Positions 15,954 through 24,925 of a stretch of DNA of 64,000 bases are shown one piece after another. The DNA is from CAZSDU01 sp963662525. Lineage in GTDB: Bacteria; Bacteroidota; Bacteroidia; Bacteroidales; FEN-979. Each line of letters starts with the position of its first letter. The first letter of the stretch is position 1. The stretch covers positions 1,302,001 through 1,366,000 of the forward strand of contig OY759717.1 in the NCBI GenBank assembly GCA_963662525.1, in the 5' to 3' direction. The position numbers and the translations under genes were made by a program. The notes under the pieces were generated by a model. It did not search any database and was not told where the DNA came from. It saw only the letters and a list, made by a program, of their open reading frames with translations.

Positions 15954-17670
15954 AAAGGTTTTCCAGCTTGCCAATCACTGCTTCGAGACTGTCCTTATCA
16001 ATATCAAAGATGAATACATCTCCGACATTCCAATTCCTGGCAACTTTTTCCACCAGGCTTTTCCTGACCACCCAAAGCTGGGGGATCTGAGATGTCTGAC
16101 ATAAACTTCCGATCGCTTTCGCCCATCCCTGATTGGATAATTCGAGAGGCCCTATCTCATCGATGACGATCAATTGAACATTTTCAGAACGAATGCCTGA
16201 TAAAATTTCATTTCCCTTTTGTAATCCCAGGGGATTGAAATAAAAAGACCCTTGTTTCATCCAGCCCTGAACCGGTTTTAAGGAACATAACACCATGGTC
16301 TCCGACGTTTGAATATCGAACAAATCAAAGCCTGACCTATGTTCACCTTCCAAAACTGTCAAAGCTAAAAATCCCGAAATCCGGTATTTCCTTTGTTGAA
16401 GATGCTGAACAATGACCTTGACAAAACTCGTCTTTCCCTGTTGAATGTCACCGGTAATGATGACGACAGGAGGCCTCATGCGATGGTCTGATTCCAACTG
16501 CTGTAACAATCCTTCCGCCTGCCGAAAGAGGATAGTAAAAGCCCGGAAAGGTTTTTTCAGCAAAACTTTCGATTCCGGCATGGAAGAGATTATTCCCGGC
16601 AATGCAGAAAATGAAAGGGACAAGGACTGATATAAACTTGAAAAACCCTTTTTATTCAATATGGATTTGATCAATGGATTTCTCAATTCAATGCTGATTG
16701 CAGAAAAGCCTGTAATAAAAATGATGGCCCTGAATATCATTTTCAGTCCCACCATCAAACCATCCATGCTGAAAAAAGCCTTACCCGAGATCCCGTTCCA
16801 TAAAAATGCAGCAAGAAAGGTGATGATAATAAACTGTAACCACAAAGTAACTTTCATCAATCGCCTTAAGGATTTTCCGTAACGGTGGATGGAGAAGGAA
16901 AGGTAGGCCGAAGCAGCAATCAAAGAAGGAATCAGTAATCCTGAATTAATCAGTAACAGGCAGGTCACCATGGAAATCACGGCCAGGGCAAGGTAATACA
17001 GGGAATAATCCTGAGGCATGCCAACAGGAAAGCCAATCCCCTCAGTTTGAACAGGCGTTTTGATAATATTCTCATAAAAGGGTTTATGGCGAATGTACCG
17101 TTTACCTGAAAAATGCCCCAGCAGGGCAGCAATCATACCCGCCAGTAAATAGATACCGGCAATAAGCATGATTAAATATACCGGGTCGATGGCGGTGATC
17201 CTGATTTGGCGGATAAAAAAGTCGTACAAAGCCTTAAGGATTTCCACAAAATCAAATCCGAAGAGAATAAGCAGGTTGATCAGTTTTTGAAATAAACTGC
17301 TGAAAACTGCCAATGCCCCGCCTGTCATATATCCTAACAGGTTTTTCCCAAACAATAAAATGAAAAACTCCATAAGGAAAGCTTCCGTCATGATACCGAA
17401 CATGGGACCAAGGATGATGGCGCTGGGAGAAATTGATTTCATCAGTGCACAGATCAGACCGGCTCTCCAGATCAGGCCGCGTTCTTTCCAAAGCTGAAAA
17501 AAGGAAATAACCAGGTAAACCCCGAAAAATGATAATATTGCACCGGAAAAAGGAATACGGAGATTATGCAGGAAACTCCCAAGGATGATTTCCACAGATG
17601 CCCATAAGCTTCCGGCAACGGCAGCTTTCAACCAGATTGACCGAAGAGGTGAATAGGAAATCTGCTCCAT
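15937..17670 (-). CDS. Polytopic membrane protein fused to a THEP1-like P-loop NTPase
   Basis: A 577-aa protein. Residues about 15-195 contain some six membrane helices that look like an ECF substrate-binding component. Residues about 225-390 contain further helices and an EcfT/CbiQ-like stretch (FRAIIFITGFSAISIELRNP). Residues about 399-577 form a small NTPase with Walker A GDIQQGKTS (about 407-415) and Walker B LIVIDEIGPLE (about 500-510), as in THEP1-type nucleoside triphosphatases. The ECF comparison is by shape, not alignment. Overlap with the MobA-like gene and head-to-head placement with xdhC suggest a role in supplying or maturing the molybdenum enzyme, perhaps uptake of a substrate or metal. 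Confidence 0.75.
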   Translation of the reverse strand: MEQISYSPLRSIWLKAAVAGSLWASVEIILGSFLHNLRIPFSGAILSFFGVYLVISFFQLWKERGLIWRAGLICALMKSISPSAIILGPMFGIMTEAFLMEFFILLFGKNLLGYMTGGALAVFSSLFQKLINLLILFGFDFVEILKALYDFFIRQIRITAIDPVYLIMLIAGIYLLAGMIAALLGHFSGKRYIRHKPFYENIIKTPVQTEGIGFPVGMPQDYSLYYLALAVISMVTCLLLINSGLLIPSLIAASAYLSFSIHRYGKSLRRLMKVTLWLQFIIITFLAAFLWNGISGKAFFSMDGLMVGLKMIFRAIIFITGFSAISIELRNPLIKSILNKKGFSSLYQSLSLSFSALPGIISSMPESKVLLKKPFRAFTILFRQAEGLLQQLESDHRMRPPVVIITGDIQQGKTSFVKVIVQHLQQRKYRISGFLALTVLEGEHRSGFDLFDIQTSETMVLCSLKPVQGWMKQGSFYFNPLGLQKGNEILSGIRSENVQLIVIDEIGPLELSNQGWAKAIGSLCQTSQIPQLWVVRKSLVEKVARNWNVGDVFIFDIDKDSLEAVIGKLENLFRSSS

Positions 17671-17759
17671 TTACGACCAGTATTAACCTGCGAATTTATT
17701 ACTATTTAACATTATTATGTATTTTTACACACGATGCAAATACTGATTTAAAAACATCT

Positions 17760-18536
17760 ATGCAAAGCATTTTCTTAAAAGCGGAAGAAATAAAAAACCA
17801 ACAGGTGCCTGCCGCTCTCTGTATTCTGATTGAAACAAACGGATCTACACCAAGAAAAGAAGGATCGAAAATGATCGTTTTTGGTGATGGAAAAATATAT
17901 GGCAGTGTTGGAGGCGGAACAGTAGAAAAGGAGATCATTGAAAAAGCATTGGAAATAATTTCCAATGGCAAACCTGCAAAATTTTCATTCCAGCTCGAAG
18001 ATGATCTGAATATGCATTGCGGAGGTTTTCTGGAAGTATATATCGAACCCATCAATCCGACCCAGAAATTGTACATCTTCGGTGCTGGACATATCGGCAA
18101 ATCAGTGGCTCATTTTGCCAAAGAATTTGATTTTTCGGTTTCAGTATTTGATCCCAGGGATGGCATTTTTGATGATCCTGCCTTCAAATCCTGTTCCTGT
18201 ATCGGTAAAGACTATTTCAAAGCAATCGAAGAAACTGTTTTCGATATCAATACTTTCATTGTCATTGCCACACCCAAACATCTTTACGATGAAGAAATCC
18301 TGGTCAAGGTTGCCCGTAGGCCACATGCCTATGTGGGAATGCTGGGAAGCAAACAAAAAGTGGAATCAGCTAAAAAACGCTTCCTTGAGGAAAATCTGCT
18401 CACCCCTGAAGAAATTGAGAAAATAAATATGCCGATCGGCATCAAATTCAAGGCACAGACTCCACAGGAAATCGCTATCAGCATACTGGCGAAGTTGATC
18501 GATGTGAGAAATACGCTGATGAATAATAATAGTTAG
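17760..18536 (+). CDS. xdhC: XdhC-family molybdenum-cofactor insertion protein
   Basis: A 258-aa XdhC/CoxI protein: an N-terminal CoxI domain (PAALCILIETNGSTPRKEGSKM and YGSVGGGTVEKEI) followed by an XdhC Rossmann domain (KLYIFGAGHIGKSVAHFAKEF and YVGMLGSKQKVE). XdhC binds molybdenum cofactor, promotes its sulfuration and inserts it into xanthine dehydrogenase. The ATG at 17760 is preferred; the frame is open from 17598 but the extra 54 codons overlap the divergent NTPase gene and are not XdhC-like. It lies 6 bases before xdhA, and the three-gene set xdhC-xdhA-xdhB is probably one transcript. Confidence 0.93.
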   Translation: MQSIFLKAEEIKNQQVPAALCILIETNGSTPRKEGSKMIVFGDGKIYGSVGGGTVEKEIIEKALEIISNGKPAKFSFQLEDDLNMHCGGFLEVYIEPINPTQKLYIFGAGHIGKSVAHFAKEFDFSVSVFDPRDGIFDDPAFKSCSCIGKDYFKAIEETVFDINTFIVIATPKHLYDEEILVKVARRPHAYVGMLGSKQKVESAKKRFLEENLLTPEEIEKINMPIGIKFKAQTPQEIAISILAKLIDVRNTLMNNNS

Positions 18537-18542
18537 GCAACG

Positions 18543-19997
18543 ATGGCGCAGCAAACAATACGGTTTGTACTGGATAAAAAACTGGTGGAAATTGACTTCC
18601 GGGAATTTCCCGAACTAAAACCGACCACTACCATCCTGAATTATCTGCGCACCTTCCCTTTCCATAAAGGAGTCAAGGAAGGATGTGCGGAAGGAGATTG
18701 CGGAGCCTGTACCATCGTGGTAGCAGAGATGAACATCTATGGAGAGCTGGTTTATAAAACCCTGGATTCCTGCCTGGTCTTCCTGCCCATGATCCACGGT
18801 AAACAGCTAATCACCGTGGAAAACCTGGCACATATTGAAAACCGGCAGCAAGTTTTACATCCGGTTCAGCAATTGCTGGTTGAAACGAACGGGACCCAAT
18901 GCGGATACTGTACGCCAGGCATCATCATGTCGCTGTTTGGCCTGTATAAAAACCATCATCAGCCTTCAAGGGAAATCATTGAAGATGCCCTGACCGGGAA
19001 TCTCTGCCGGTGCACGGGTTATCAGCCTATCCTTGAAGCTGCACAGGAAGCCTGCAAAAATCAGGGAAAAGATCATTTTTCAGACCAAGAAAAAGAAAAC
19101 ATTGCCTTATTGACCTCCATTAATGAAAATAAAGAAACCATTGAGATCAGAACACCTGTACAGAATTATTTTAAACCCTTTTCCCTGTCTGAAGCCTTAA
19201 GGCTACGACATGAATTCCCGGAAGCAATAGTGATCAATGGTTCTACTGATGTGGCATTACGGCAAACAAAGAAAAAAGAAATCCTGAAGGAGATCCTTGA
19301 TCTGTCGGCGGTGGAGGAATTGAAAACCTGGGAGGAAAACAAATCTGAATTTGTTATTGGCGCCGGTCTGTCGTTGGAACAACTGAAGCATTACACTGCT
19401 GGTAAGCTTCCGGCATTGCATGGCATACTGAAGGTTTTCGGCTCCCTGCAAATCAGGAACCTGGCCACCATCGGCGGAAATGTGGGTTCTGCCTCTCCCA
19501 TCGGCGACCTCCTTCCGTTGTTGTTTGTACATGGAGCCCAGGTAGTTCTGCGATCCTCATTCTCGGAGAGAACATTACCAATCGGGACCTTCATCACAGG
19601 ATATCGCAAGACTGTATTGCATCCGGATGAACTGATCACGGAAATCCGTATTCCAAAGCCCGGACAGAACGAACGGATTAAATCCTACAAGGTCTCCAAG
19701 CGGAAAGATCTTGATATATCAACTGTCAGCGCGGCTTTCAGGGTTCTCATCAGGGATGGTCTGGTTTCCGAAATCTTTATTGCTTACGGCGGAATGGCGG
19801 CAACGACCAAACGCGCCGGGAAGGCAGAAGAATTCCTTCGGGGAAAAATCTGGTCAAGGTCTGTCATTGAAGAAGCCATGCCTTTTATTGAAGAAGAATT
19901 TAATCCTATTTCCGACGCCCGTTCTGAAGCTGAGTACAGAAGGAAAGTGGGGAAAAACCTTTTATTGAAATTTTATGTCGATACCACTCAGTCATGA
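18543..19997 (+). CDS. xdhA: Xanthine dehydrogenase, 2Fe-2S/FAD subunit
   Basis: A 484-aa small subunit. The plant-type 2Fe-2S cluster is bound by GCAEGDCGACTIVV, the second cluster by CGYCTPGIIMSLFGL and NLCRCTGYQPI (residues about 40-160). The FAD domain follows, with VINGSTDVALRQ and TIGGNVGSASPIGDLLPLL. Electrons pass from the Mo subunit through both clusters to FAD and then usually to NAD. The chain length agrees with two-subunit bacterial enzymes (XdhA in Rhodobacter nomenclature). It starts 6 bases after xdhC and overlaps xdhB by 23 bases. All cluster cysteines are present. Confidence 0.95.
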   Translation: MAQQTIRFVLDKKLVEIDFREFPELKPTTTILNYLRTFPFHKGVKEGCAEGDCGACTIVVAEMNIYGELVYKTLDSCLVFLPMIHGKQLITVENLAHIENRQQVLHPVQQLLVETNGTQCGYCTPGIIMSLFGLYKNHHQPSREIIEDALTGNLCRCTGYQPILEAAQEACKNQGKDHFSDQEKENIALLTSINENKETIEIRTPVQNYFKPFSLSEALRLRHEFPEAIVINGSTDVALRQTKKKEILKEILDLSAVEELKTWEENKSEFVIGAGLSLEQLKHYTAGKLPALHGILKVFGSLQIRNLATIGGNVGSASPIGDLLPLLFVHGAQVVLRSSFSERTLPIGTFITGYRKTVLHPDELITEIRIPKPGQNERIKSYKVSKRKDLDISTVSAAFRVLIRDGLVSEIFIAYGGMAATTKRAGKAEEFLRGKIWSRSVIEEAMPFIEEEFNPISDARSEAEYRRKVGKNLLLKFYVDTTQS

Positions 19998-22221
19998 CAG
20001 TGCCATCAGGCATGTAACCGGCGAATCGGTATATATCGACGACATGCTGGTAAATGAGCAATTGCTTTTTGGGAAGATTGTTTTCAGTCCTCATGCCCAT
20101 GCGGGAATTATCCGGATTGATGTTTCTGAAGCGCTGAAAGTTCAGGGTGTTCATGCTGTGCTCACAGCTACTGATATTCCCGGTGAAAACCAGATGGGAC
20201 CTATTATTCATGATGAACCCTGCCTGGCCGAATCAGAAACCACTTTTATCGGGCAAGCCATTGCCCTGATCGCCGCCGAAAATGAAGAAGCAGCGCTGAA
20301 AGCTGAAAAACGCATCCTTATTGACTATGCGCCCCTGGAAGCTGTTTTAGACATAGAGTCAGCCATTTCAAAAAACGATCTGATCGCCCCTGTGCGTAAA
20401 ATTGAAAGAGGCAATGTGGAAACTGCCCTGGAAAACTGCCCGCATGTTATCCGCGGAGAATTGAAAACCGGTGCACAGGAACACTGGTACCTGGAAACCC
20501 AGACTGCTCTGGCCATGCCCGGTGAAGGCAGGGAAATGAAGGTTTTCGCTTCCAGCCAGAATCCGGCAGAAACACAGGCCATTGTGGCAGAAGTGCTGGG
20601 TATTGCTAAAAATGAAGTGGAAGTAGAAGTAAAACGCCTCGGAGGTGGATTCGGGGGCAAGGAAACCCAGGGTAATCATGTGGCTGCCTGGGCTGCATTG
20701 CTGGCCAATGCCACCAAAAGACCGGTGAAAATTCATCTCTTTCGCGATGACGATCAGATCATGACCGGAAAAAGGCATCGGTTCTTGTCCCGCTATGAAG
20801 TCGGTTTTGATGAAAAGGGATTGATCCTGGCCTACAAAGTTGAATTAAATGCAGATGCAGGCTCCTCCACTGATCTTTCAAGGGCTATCCTGGAAAGAGC
20901 CATGCTTCATGCCGATAATGCCTATTTTATCCCTGCTGTCAGCATTACCGGGAAAGCCTGGAAAACCAACTTCCCTTCAAATACTGCCTTCCGCGGTTTC
21001 GGCGGTCCCCAGGGTATGGCCGTGATTGAAAATGCCATCGACCGTATCGCCAGAATGCTGGGTAAAGATGCAACAGATATTCGCTTGCTGAATTTTTACC
21101 AACCTGAGCACAATAACCTGACCCCCTATGGCCAGGAAATAGAGAATAACCGGCTGTTCCTGATGTATGACAAACTGATGAAATCATCCGGCTATACCGA
21201 ACGCAGGACAGAGATTGAGAAGTTTAACGCCGACAATGAATTTTACAAAAAAGGCCTGGCAATGATGCCGGTCAAATTCGGGATCTCCTTTACCTCATCC
21301 TTTCTCAATCAGGCCGGAGCCCTGGTAAATATCTATACCGACGGAACCGTTCTCGTTAACCATGGAGGGACGGAAATGGGACAAGGCCTGCATACTAAAA
21401 TGCAACAGATTGCAGCCACTGAACTGGGTATTTCGGCTGATCGCATCAAAGTGAATGCCACCAATACATCCAAGGTTCCCAACACTTCTCCCACCGCAGC
21501 TTCTTCAGGCAGTGATATCAATGGCATGGCAGTGAAAAATGCCATAGACAAAATCAAAGCAGGATTGAAGGAACTGGCTGAAAAGGAAAACCTGCCTGCC
21601 GGTACGCCCTTTCCCGAACTCTGCAGACTGGCCCACCTGAACCAGGTAAGCCTGAGCGCAACAGGTTACTATAAAACACCGGGTATCTTTTTCGATCGTG
21701 AAAGCGGACAGGGAAAACCATTCTATTACTTTTCTTATGGTATGGCTGTTTCGGAAGTCATGATTGATACCCTGACCGGTCAGTGCAGCCTCCTGCGTAC
21801 CGATATTGTCCAGGATGCCGGTGATTCCATCAATGAAATGATCGACCTGGGCCAGATAGAAGGCGGATTTATTCAGGGCGTGGGATGGTGCACCACGGAA
21901 GAGATCAAATGGGATAAAACAGGGAATTTACTGACTCATTCTCCCGATACGTATAAGATTCCAACCATAGCTGATATTCCAAAGGATTTTCGGGTGGAGA
22001 TCCTGAAACATGTTCCAAATCCCGGAACCATTCTGAAAAGCAAAGCCATCGGAGAGCCGCCTTTCATGCTCGGACTCTCCGTATGGTTAGCCATAAAAGA
22101 TGCTGTTTCTGCTACAGCAGGTCATCAGCAGGAGCCGGAATTCAGCCTGCCTGCCACCGCTGAAGTGATCCTGCTGTCAGTCGAAAAGCTGAAAGCAGGC
22201 TCCATCAGTGTACTGCCCTGA
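19975..22221 (+). CDS. xdhB: Xanthine dehydrogenase, molybdopterin-binding subunit
   Basis: A 748-aa large subunit that holds the Mo-pterin and hydroxylates purines such as hypoxanthine and xanthine. It begins with the HVTGESVYIDDM region typical of aldehyde/xanthine dehydrogenase a/b hammerhead domains, then shows GGGFGGKETQ, AFRGFGGPQGM, the cofactor-contacting GTEMGQGLHTKMQQIA, and the catalytic glutamate in AIGEPPFMLGLSVW near the C-terminus. The ATG at 19975 lies inside xdhA, so translation is coupled. Together with xdhC and xdhA it forms a complete two-subunit XDH, separate from the one-chain enzyme encoded at 29.0-31.9 kb. Confidence 0.95.
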   Translation: MSIPLSHDSAIRHVTGESVYIDDMLVNEQLLFGKIVFSPHAHAGIIRIDVSEALKVQGVHAVLTATDIPGENQMGPIIHDEPCLAESETTFIGQAIALIAAENEEAALKAEKRILIDYAPLEAVLDIESAISKNDLIAPVRKIERGNVETALENCPHVIRGELKTGAQEHWYLETQTALAMPGEGREMKVFASSQNPAETQAIVAEVLGIAKNEVEVEVKRLGGGFGGKETQGNHVAAWAALLANATKRPVKIHLFRDDDQIMTGKRHRFLSRYEVGFDEKGLILAYKVELNADAGSSTDLSRAILERAMLHADNAYFIPAVSITGKAWKTNFPSNTAFRGFGGPQGMAVIENAIDRIARMLGKDATDIRLLNFYQPEHNNLTPYGQEIENNRLFLMYDKLMKSSGYTERRTEIEKFNADNEFYKKGLAMMPVKFGISFTSSFLNQAGALVNIYTDGTVLVNHGGTEMGQGLHTKMQQIAATELGISADRIKVNATNTSKVPNTSPTAASSGSDINGMAVKNAIDKIKAGLKELAEKENLPAGTPFPELCRLAHLNQVSLSATGYYKTPGIFFDRESGQGKPFYYFSYGMAVSEVMIDTLTGQCSLLRTDIVQDAGDSINEMIDLGQIEGGFIQGVGWCTTEEIKWDKTGNLLTHSPDTYKIPTIADIPKDFRVEILKHVPNPGTILKSKAIGEPPFMLGLSVWLAIKDAVSATAGHQQEPEFSLPATAEVILLSVEKLKAGSISVLP

Positions 22222-22320
22222 AGGCAATGAGTCATATCAGACCTATTCCGACAAATACGATTGACCTCATAAGATGTTGATAAGATTTGTAAATTTACCG
22301 ACTCTTTTAAAAATCATTCT

Positions 22321-23511
22321 GTGAAAGATATTTTATTAAAAATCAACGAATTAGCTGAAAAATATGCGGATTACACCGCCGGCAATTTATCGGAACTGGT
22401 TAAAATCAGTTCTTTAAGCACCCGGGAAAAAGATGTGGCTGAAGAACTTAAAAGACAGATGCTGGAAGCAGGATTTGACGAAGTGCGCATCGATGGGTTG
22501 GGAAACGTGATCGGACGTATCGGTAACGGAAGTAAGATCCTGGTTTTCGACGGACATATCGACACCGTGGATGTCGGCAATATCGCCAACTGGAATTTCG
22601 ATCCCTTTTCGGGTGAAATCAAAGATGGTTTTGTTCATGGCCGGGGTTCGGCTGACCAGAAGGGAGGCCCCGCGGCTTTTGTGACTGCAGGGAGAATCCT
22701 GAAAGATCTGGCTTTTAACCGCGACCTGACCATTTATTTCACCGGAACCGTGATGGAAGAAGATTGCGACGGACTCTGCTGGAAATATATCGTTGAAGAA
22801 GAAAAAATCATACCGGATTTTGTGGTCATCACTGAACCAACCAACCTTAATATCTACCGGGGACACAGGGGGCGAATGGAAATTGAAGTGACCTTCCGCG
22901 GTATTTCTTCCCATGGCTCTGCTCCGGAACGCGGAAAAAATGCCATCTACATGGCGTCCCGTGCCTGCCTGGAAATCGAAAAACTGAATGAACGACTGAA
23001 AACCCACGATTTCCTTGGCAAAGGAAGTGTCACCATTTCCGAATTCGTTTCCGGAAGTCCTTCCCTTTGTGCGGTGGCCGATTATGCAAAAATCCACCTC
23101 GATCGCCGGCTGACCTGGGGAGAGACCAAAGAATCGGCAGTGGCCGAGATCCGTGAAATCCTTCAGGGTATGGATGCGGAAATACAGGTTCTTCAGTATG
23201 AAGAAACAGCCTATACGGGTTTGCGTTATGGCATGGAAAAATATTATCCCACCTGGATAGCGGGAGAAGATGAACCGCTGGTCATTAAAGCCCAGGAAGC
23301 ATTTACCGGCCTTTTCGGAAAAAAACCGCTCACGGATAAATGGACTTTTTCCACCAACGGGGTGACCATCAATGGTTATTATAAAATTCCCTGTATCGGT
23401 TTTGGTCCGGGCAATGAAGTACTGGCTCATGCCCCCAACGAAAAAGTTCCCGTTAGCGACCTGGTGGCTGCTTCGGCGTTTTATGCAGCCATGGCATACT
23501 ATGTCAGTTAG
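22321..23511 (+). CDS. ygeY: YgeY-family M20 metallohydrolase
   Basis: A 396-aa M20/ArgE-like dizinc hydrolase of the YgeY (selenium-metabolism-linked) branch. Metal and catalytic residues are seen in VFDGHIDTVDVG, GRGSADQKGG, VMEEDCDG and VVITEPTNL; GHRGRMEIEVTF opens the lid domain. It starts with GTG at 22321; the N-terminal helix fits the family from there. YgeY is thought to cleave an N-acyl or carbamoyl amino-acid intermediate, but its substrate is not firmly known. It is followed after 30 bases by ygeW, the same gene pair as in the E. coli yge locus, supporting a role in purine or hydantoin breakdown. Confidence 0.9.
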   Translation: MKDILLKINELAEKYADYTAGNLSELVKISSLSTREKDVAEELKRQMLEAGFDEVRIDGLGNVIGRIGNGSKILVFDGHIDTVDVGNIANWNFDPFSGEIKDGFVHGRGSADQKGGPAAFVTAGRILKDLAFNRDLTIYFTGTVMEEDCDGLCWKYIVEEEKIIPDFVVITEPTNLNIYRGHRGRMEIEVTFRGISSHGSAPERGKNAIYMASRACLEIEKLNERLKTHDFLGKGSVTISEFVSGSPSLCAVADYAKIHLDRRLTWGETKESAVAEIREILQGMDAEIQVLQYEETAYTGLRYGMEKYYPTWIAGEDEPLVIKAQEAFTGLFGKKPLTDKWTFSTNGVTINGYYKIPCIGFGPGNEVLAHAPNEKVPVSDLVAASAFYAAMAYYVS

Positions 23512-23541
23512 GAATTAGGAATTAGGAATTAAGAATTTTTT
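23508..23541. repeat. AATTAGG-type direct repeat between ygeY and ygeW
   Basis: TTAGGAATTAGGAATTAGG followed by AATTAAGAATTTTTT fills almost the whole gap and includes the ygeY stop codon. The same AATTAAGAATT word is seen at the 3' end of ygfK (34721-34742) and between rpmF and yceD (62263-62288), so it is a dispersed word-like repeat. Confidence 0.8.
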
Positions 23542-24732
23542 ATGGATAGGATTTTAAAGGAGTTTATAGGTAAGACCGAGGCGAAGGCTTCAAGCCTGTT
23601 TCAAAAGGATTTTTTACTGACCTGGGAGAAATCGCAGGAAGAACTGGAAACCGTACTTATTGTAGCGGAAATTTTAAAATACCTGCGTGACCGGAATATT
23701 TCGGTCCGCTGCTTCGATTCCGGGCTGGCTATTTCCCAGTTCCGCGATAATTCCACCAGGACCAGGTTTTCATTTGCCTCTGCAGCCAATCTCCTGGGAC
23801 TTGCAGTCCAGGACCTGGATGAAGGAAAATCACAGATTGCCCATGGGGAAACTGTCCGGGAAACTTCCGCCATGATCTCCTTCCTGAGCGACATCATCGG
23901 CATCCGTGACGACATGTTCCTGGGCGCCGGCAATGCCTATATGCGTGAAGTCGGAGCAGCGCTTGACGAAGCCTTTGCCGATGGCGTTCTGCCGCAGCGA
24001 CCGGGCATCATCAATCTCCAGTGCGATATCGATCATCCCACCCAATCCATGGCTGATCTGCTTCACCTGAAAACCGTATTCGGCTCTCTGGAAAACCTGA
24101 AAGGTAAAAAGATCGCCATGACCTGGGCTTATTCTCCCAGCTACGGCAAACCGCTTTCCGTCCCCCAGGGCATCATCGGACTAATGACCCGCATGGGCAT
24201 GGAAGTTAACCTGGCTTACCCCGAAGGCTACGGACTGATCCCTGAAGTTGTTGAACTGGCCGGCAAACAGGCAAAAGAAAACGGGGGGAATTTCCGTGTT
24301 GTCAATTCCATGGAAGAAGCATTCTCCGGAGCCGACATCGTTTATCCCAAAAGCTGGGCGCCTTTTCATGTCATGCAGCAGCGGACAGATCTGCTCCGCA
24401 GCAATGATCATGCTGGCTTAAAGGATCTCGAGAAAGAATGCCTTGCCAACAATGCCCGGTTCAAGGATTGGGAATGCACGGAAGAAAAAATGAAGCTGAC
24501 CAGAGAAGGCAAAGCCCTGTATATGCATTGCCTCCCTGCCGACATATCCGGCGTTTCCTGCAAGGAAGGCGAAGTGGCGGCTTCTGTTTTTGAACGTTAC
24601 CGGGTTCCGCTCTATAAGCAGGCAGGATTCAAACCCTATATCATCGCTTCCATGGTGCTGACCAACCGTTTCGAAAATCCCGCCGGCGTACTCAGAAATG
24701 TGGAGCACCGGGGAAGGAACAGGGTACTGTAA
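23542..24732 (+). CDS. ygeW: Knotted carbamoyltransferase YgeW
   Basis: A 396-aa protein of the aspartate/ornithine carbamoyltransferase superfamily, YgeW branch. The carbamoyl-phosphate loop is RDNSTRTRFSFASAANLLGL, the HPTQ equivalent is DHPTQSMADLLHL, and MHCLPADIS is the C-terminal binding motif. YgeW-type enzymes are associated with release of carbamoyl phosphate from an oxidised purine or hydantoin product, although the exact substrate is unresolved. The carbamate kinase and diaminopropionate ammonia-lyase that often accompany it are not in this window. It ends just before a degenerate relic of a hydantoinase end and an AT-rich inserted gene. Confidence 0.93.
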   Translation: MDRILKEFIGKTEAKASSLFQKDFLLTWEKSQEELETVLIVAEILKYLRDRNISVRCFDSGLAISQFRDNSTRTRFSFASAANLLGLAVQDLDEGKSQIAHGETVRETSAMISFLSDIIGIRDDMFLGAGNAYMREVGAALDEAFADGVLPQRPGIINLQCDIDHPTQSMADLLHLKTVFGSLENLKGKKIAMTWAYSPSYGKPLSVPQGIIGLMTRMGMEVNLAYPEGYGLIPEVVELAGKQAKENGGNFRVVNSMEEAFSGADIVYPKSWAPFHVMQQRTDLLRSNDHAGLKDLEKECLANNARFKDWECTEEKMKLTREGKALYMHCLPADISGVSCKEGEVAASVFERYRVPLYKQAGFKPYIIASMVLTNRFENPAGVLRNVEHRGRNRVL

Positions 24733-24740
24733 TTTCGGAA

Positions 24741-24797
24741 TTACGATTTACGATCTGCAATTTGATCATTGAGAATAATCGTTTCAGCCCTCCCTTG
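24741..24797 (-). pseudogene. Relic of a hydantoinase gene 3' end
   Basis: The minus strand reads QGRAETIIL then NDQIADRKS and a TAA stop. The first nine residues are identical to residues near the C-terminus of the intact hydantoinase encoded at 26443-27768, yet six of the nine codons differ, one of them at the first base and all synonymously (CAA/CAG, GGG/GGA, AGG/CGG, ATT/ATA twice, CTC/CTT). Upstream of the Gln codon the similarity ends abruptly. It is best explained as the severed, diverged end of a hydantoinase gene left at a recombination or insertion junction. Confidence 0.6.
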
Positions 24798-24925
24798 ATT
24801 AGTAAGATAATTTATTGACTTATATGTGAGAATACTTCAGGAATTATGTATCTTTACTCTGTTATACAACGCCATTAACAAAATGGCATAAGATAAAACG
24901 CATAAGATTTTTATATGATTATCTT

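Noticed and set aside
22414..23430. 338-codon frame antisense to ygeY
   Set aside because: Shadow of the codon pattern of ygeY; no family resemblance and no start context.
23508..23541. AATTAGG repeats as a CRISPR or attachment site
   Set aside because: Units are contiguous and 7-11 bases long, with no spacers and no cas or integrase genes nearby.
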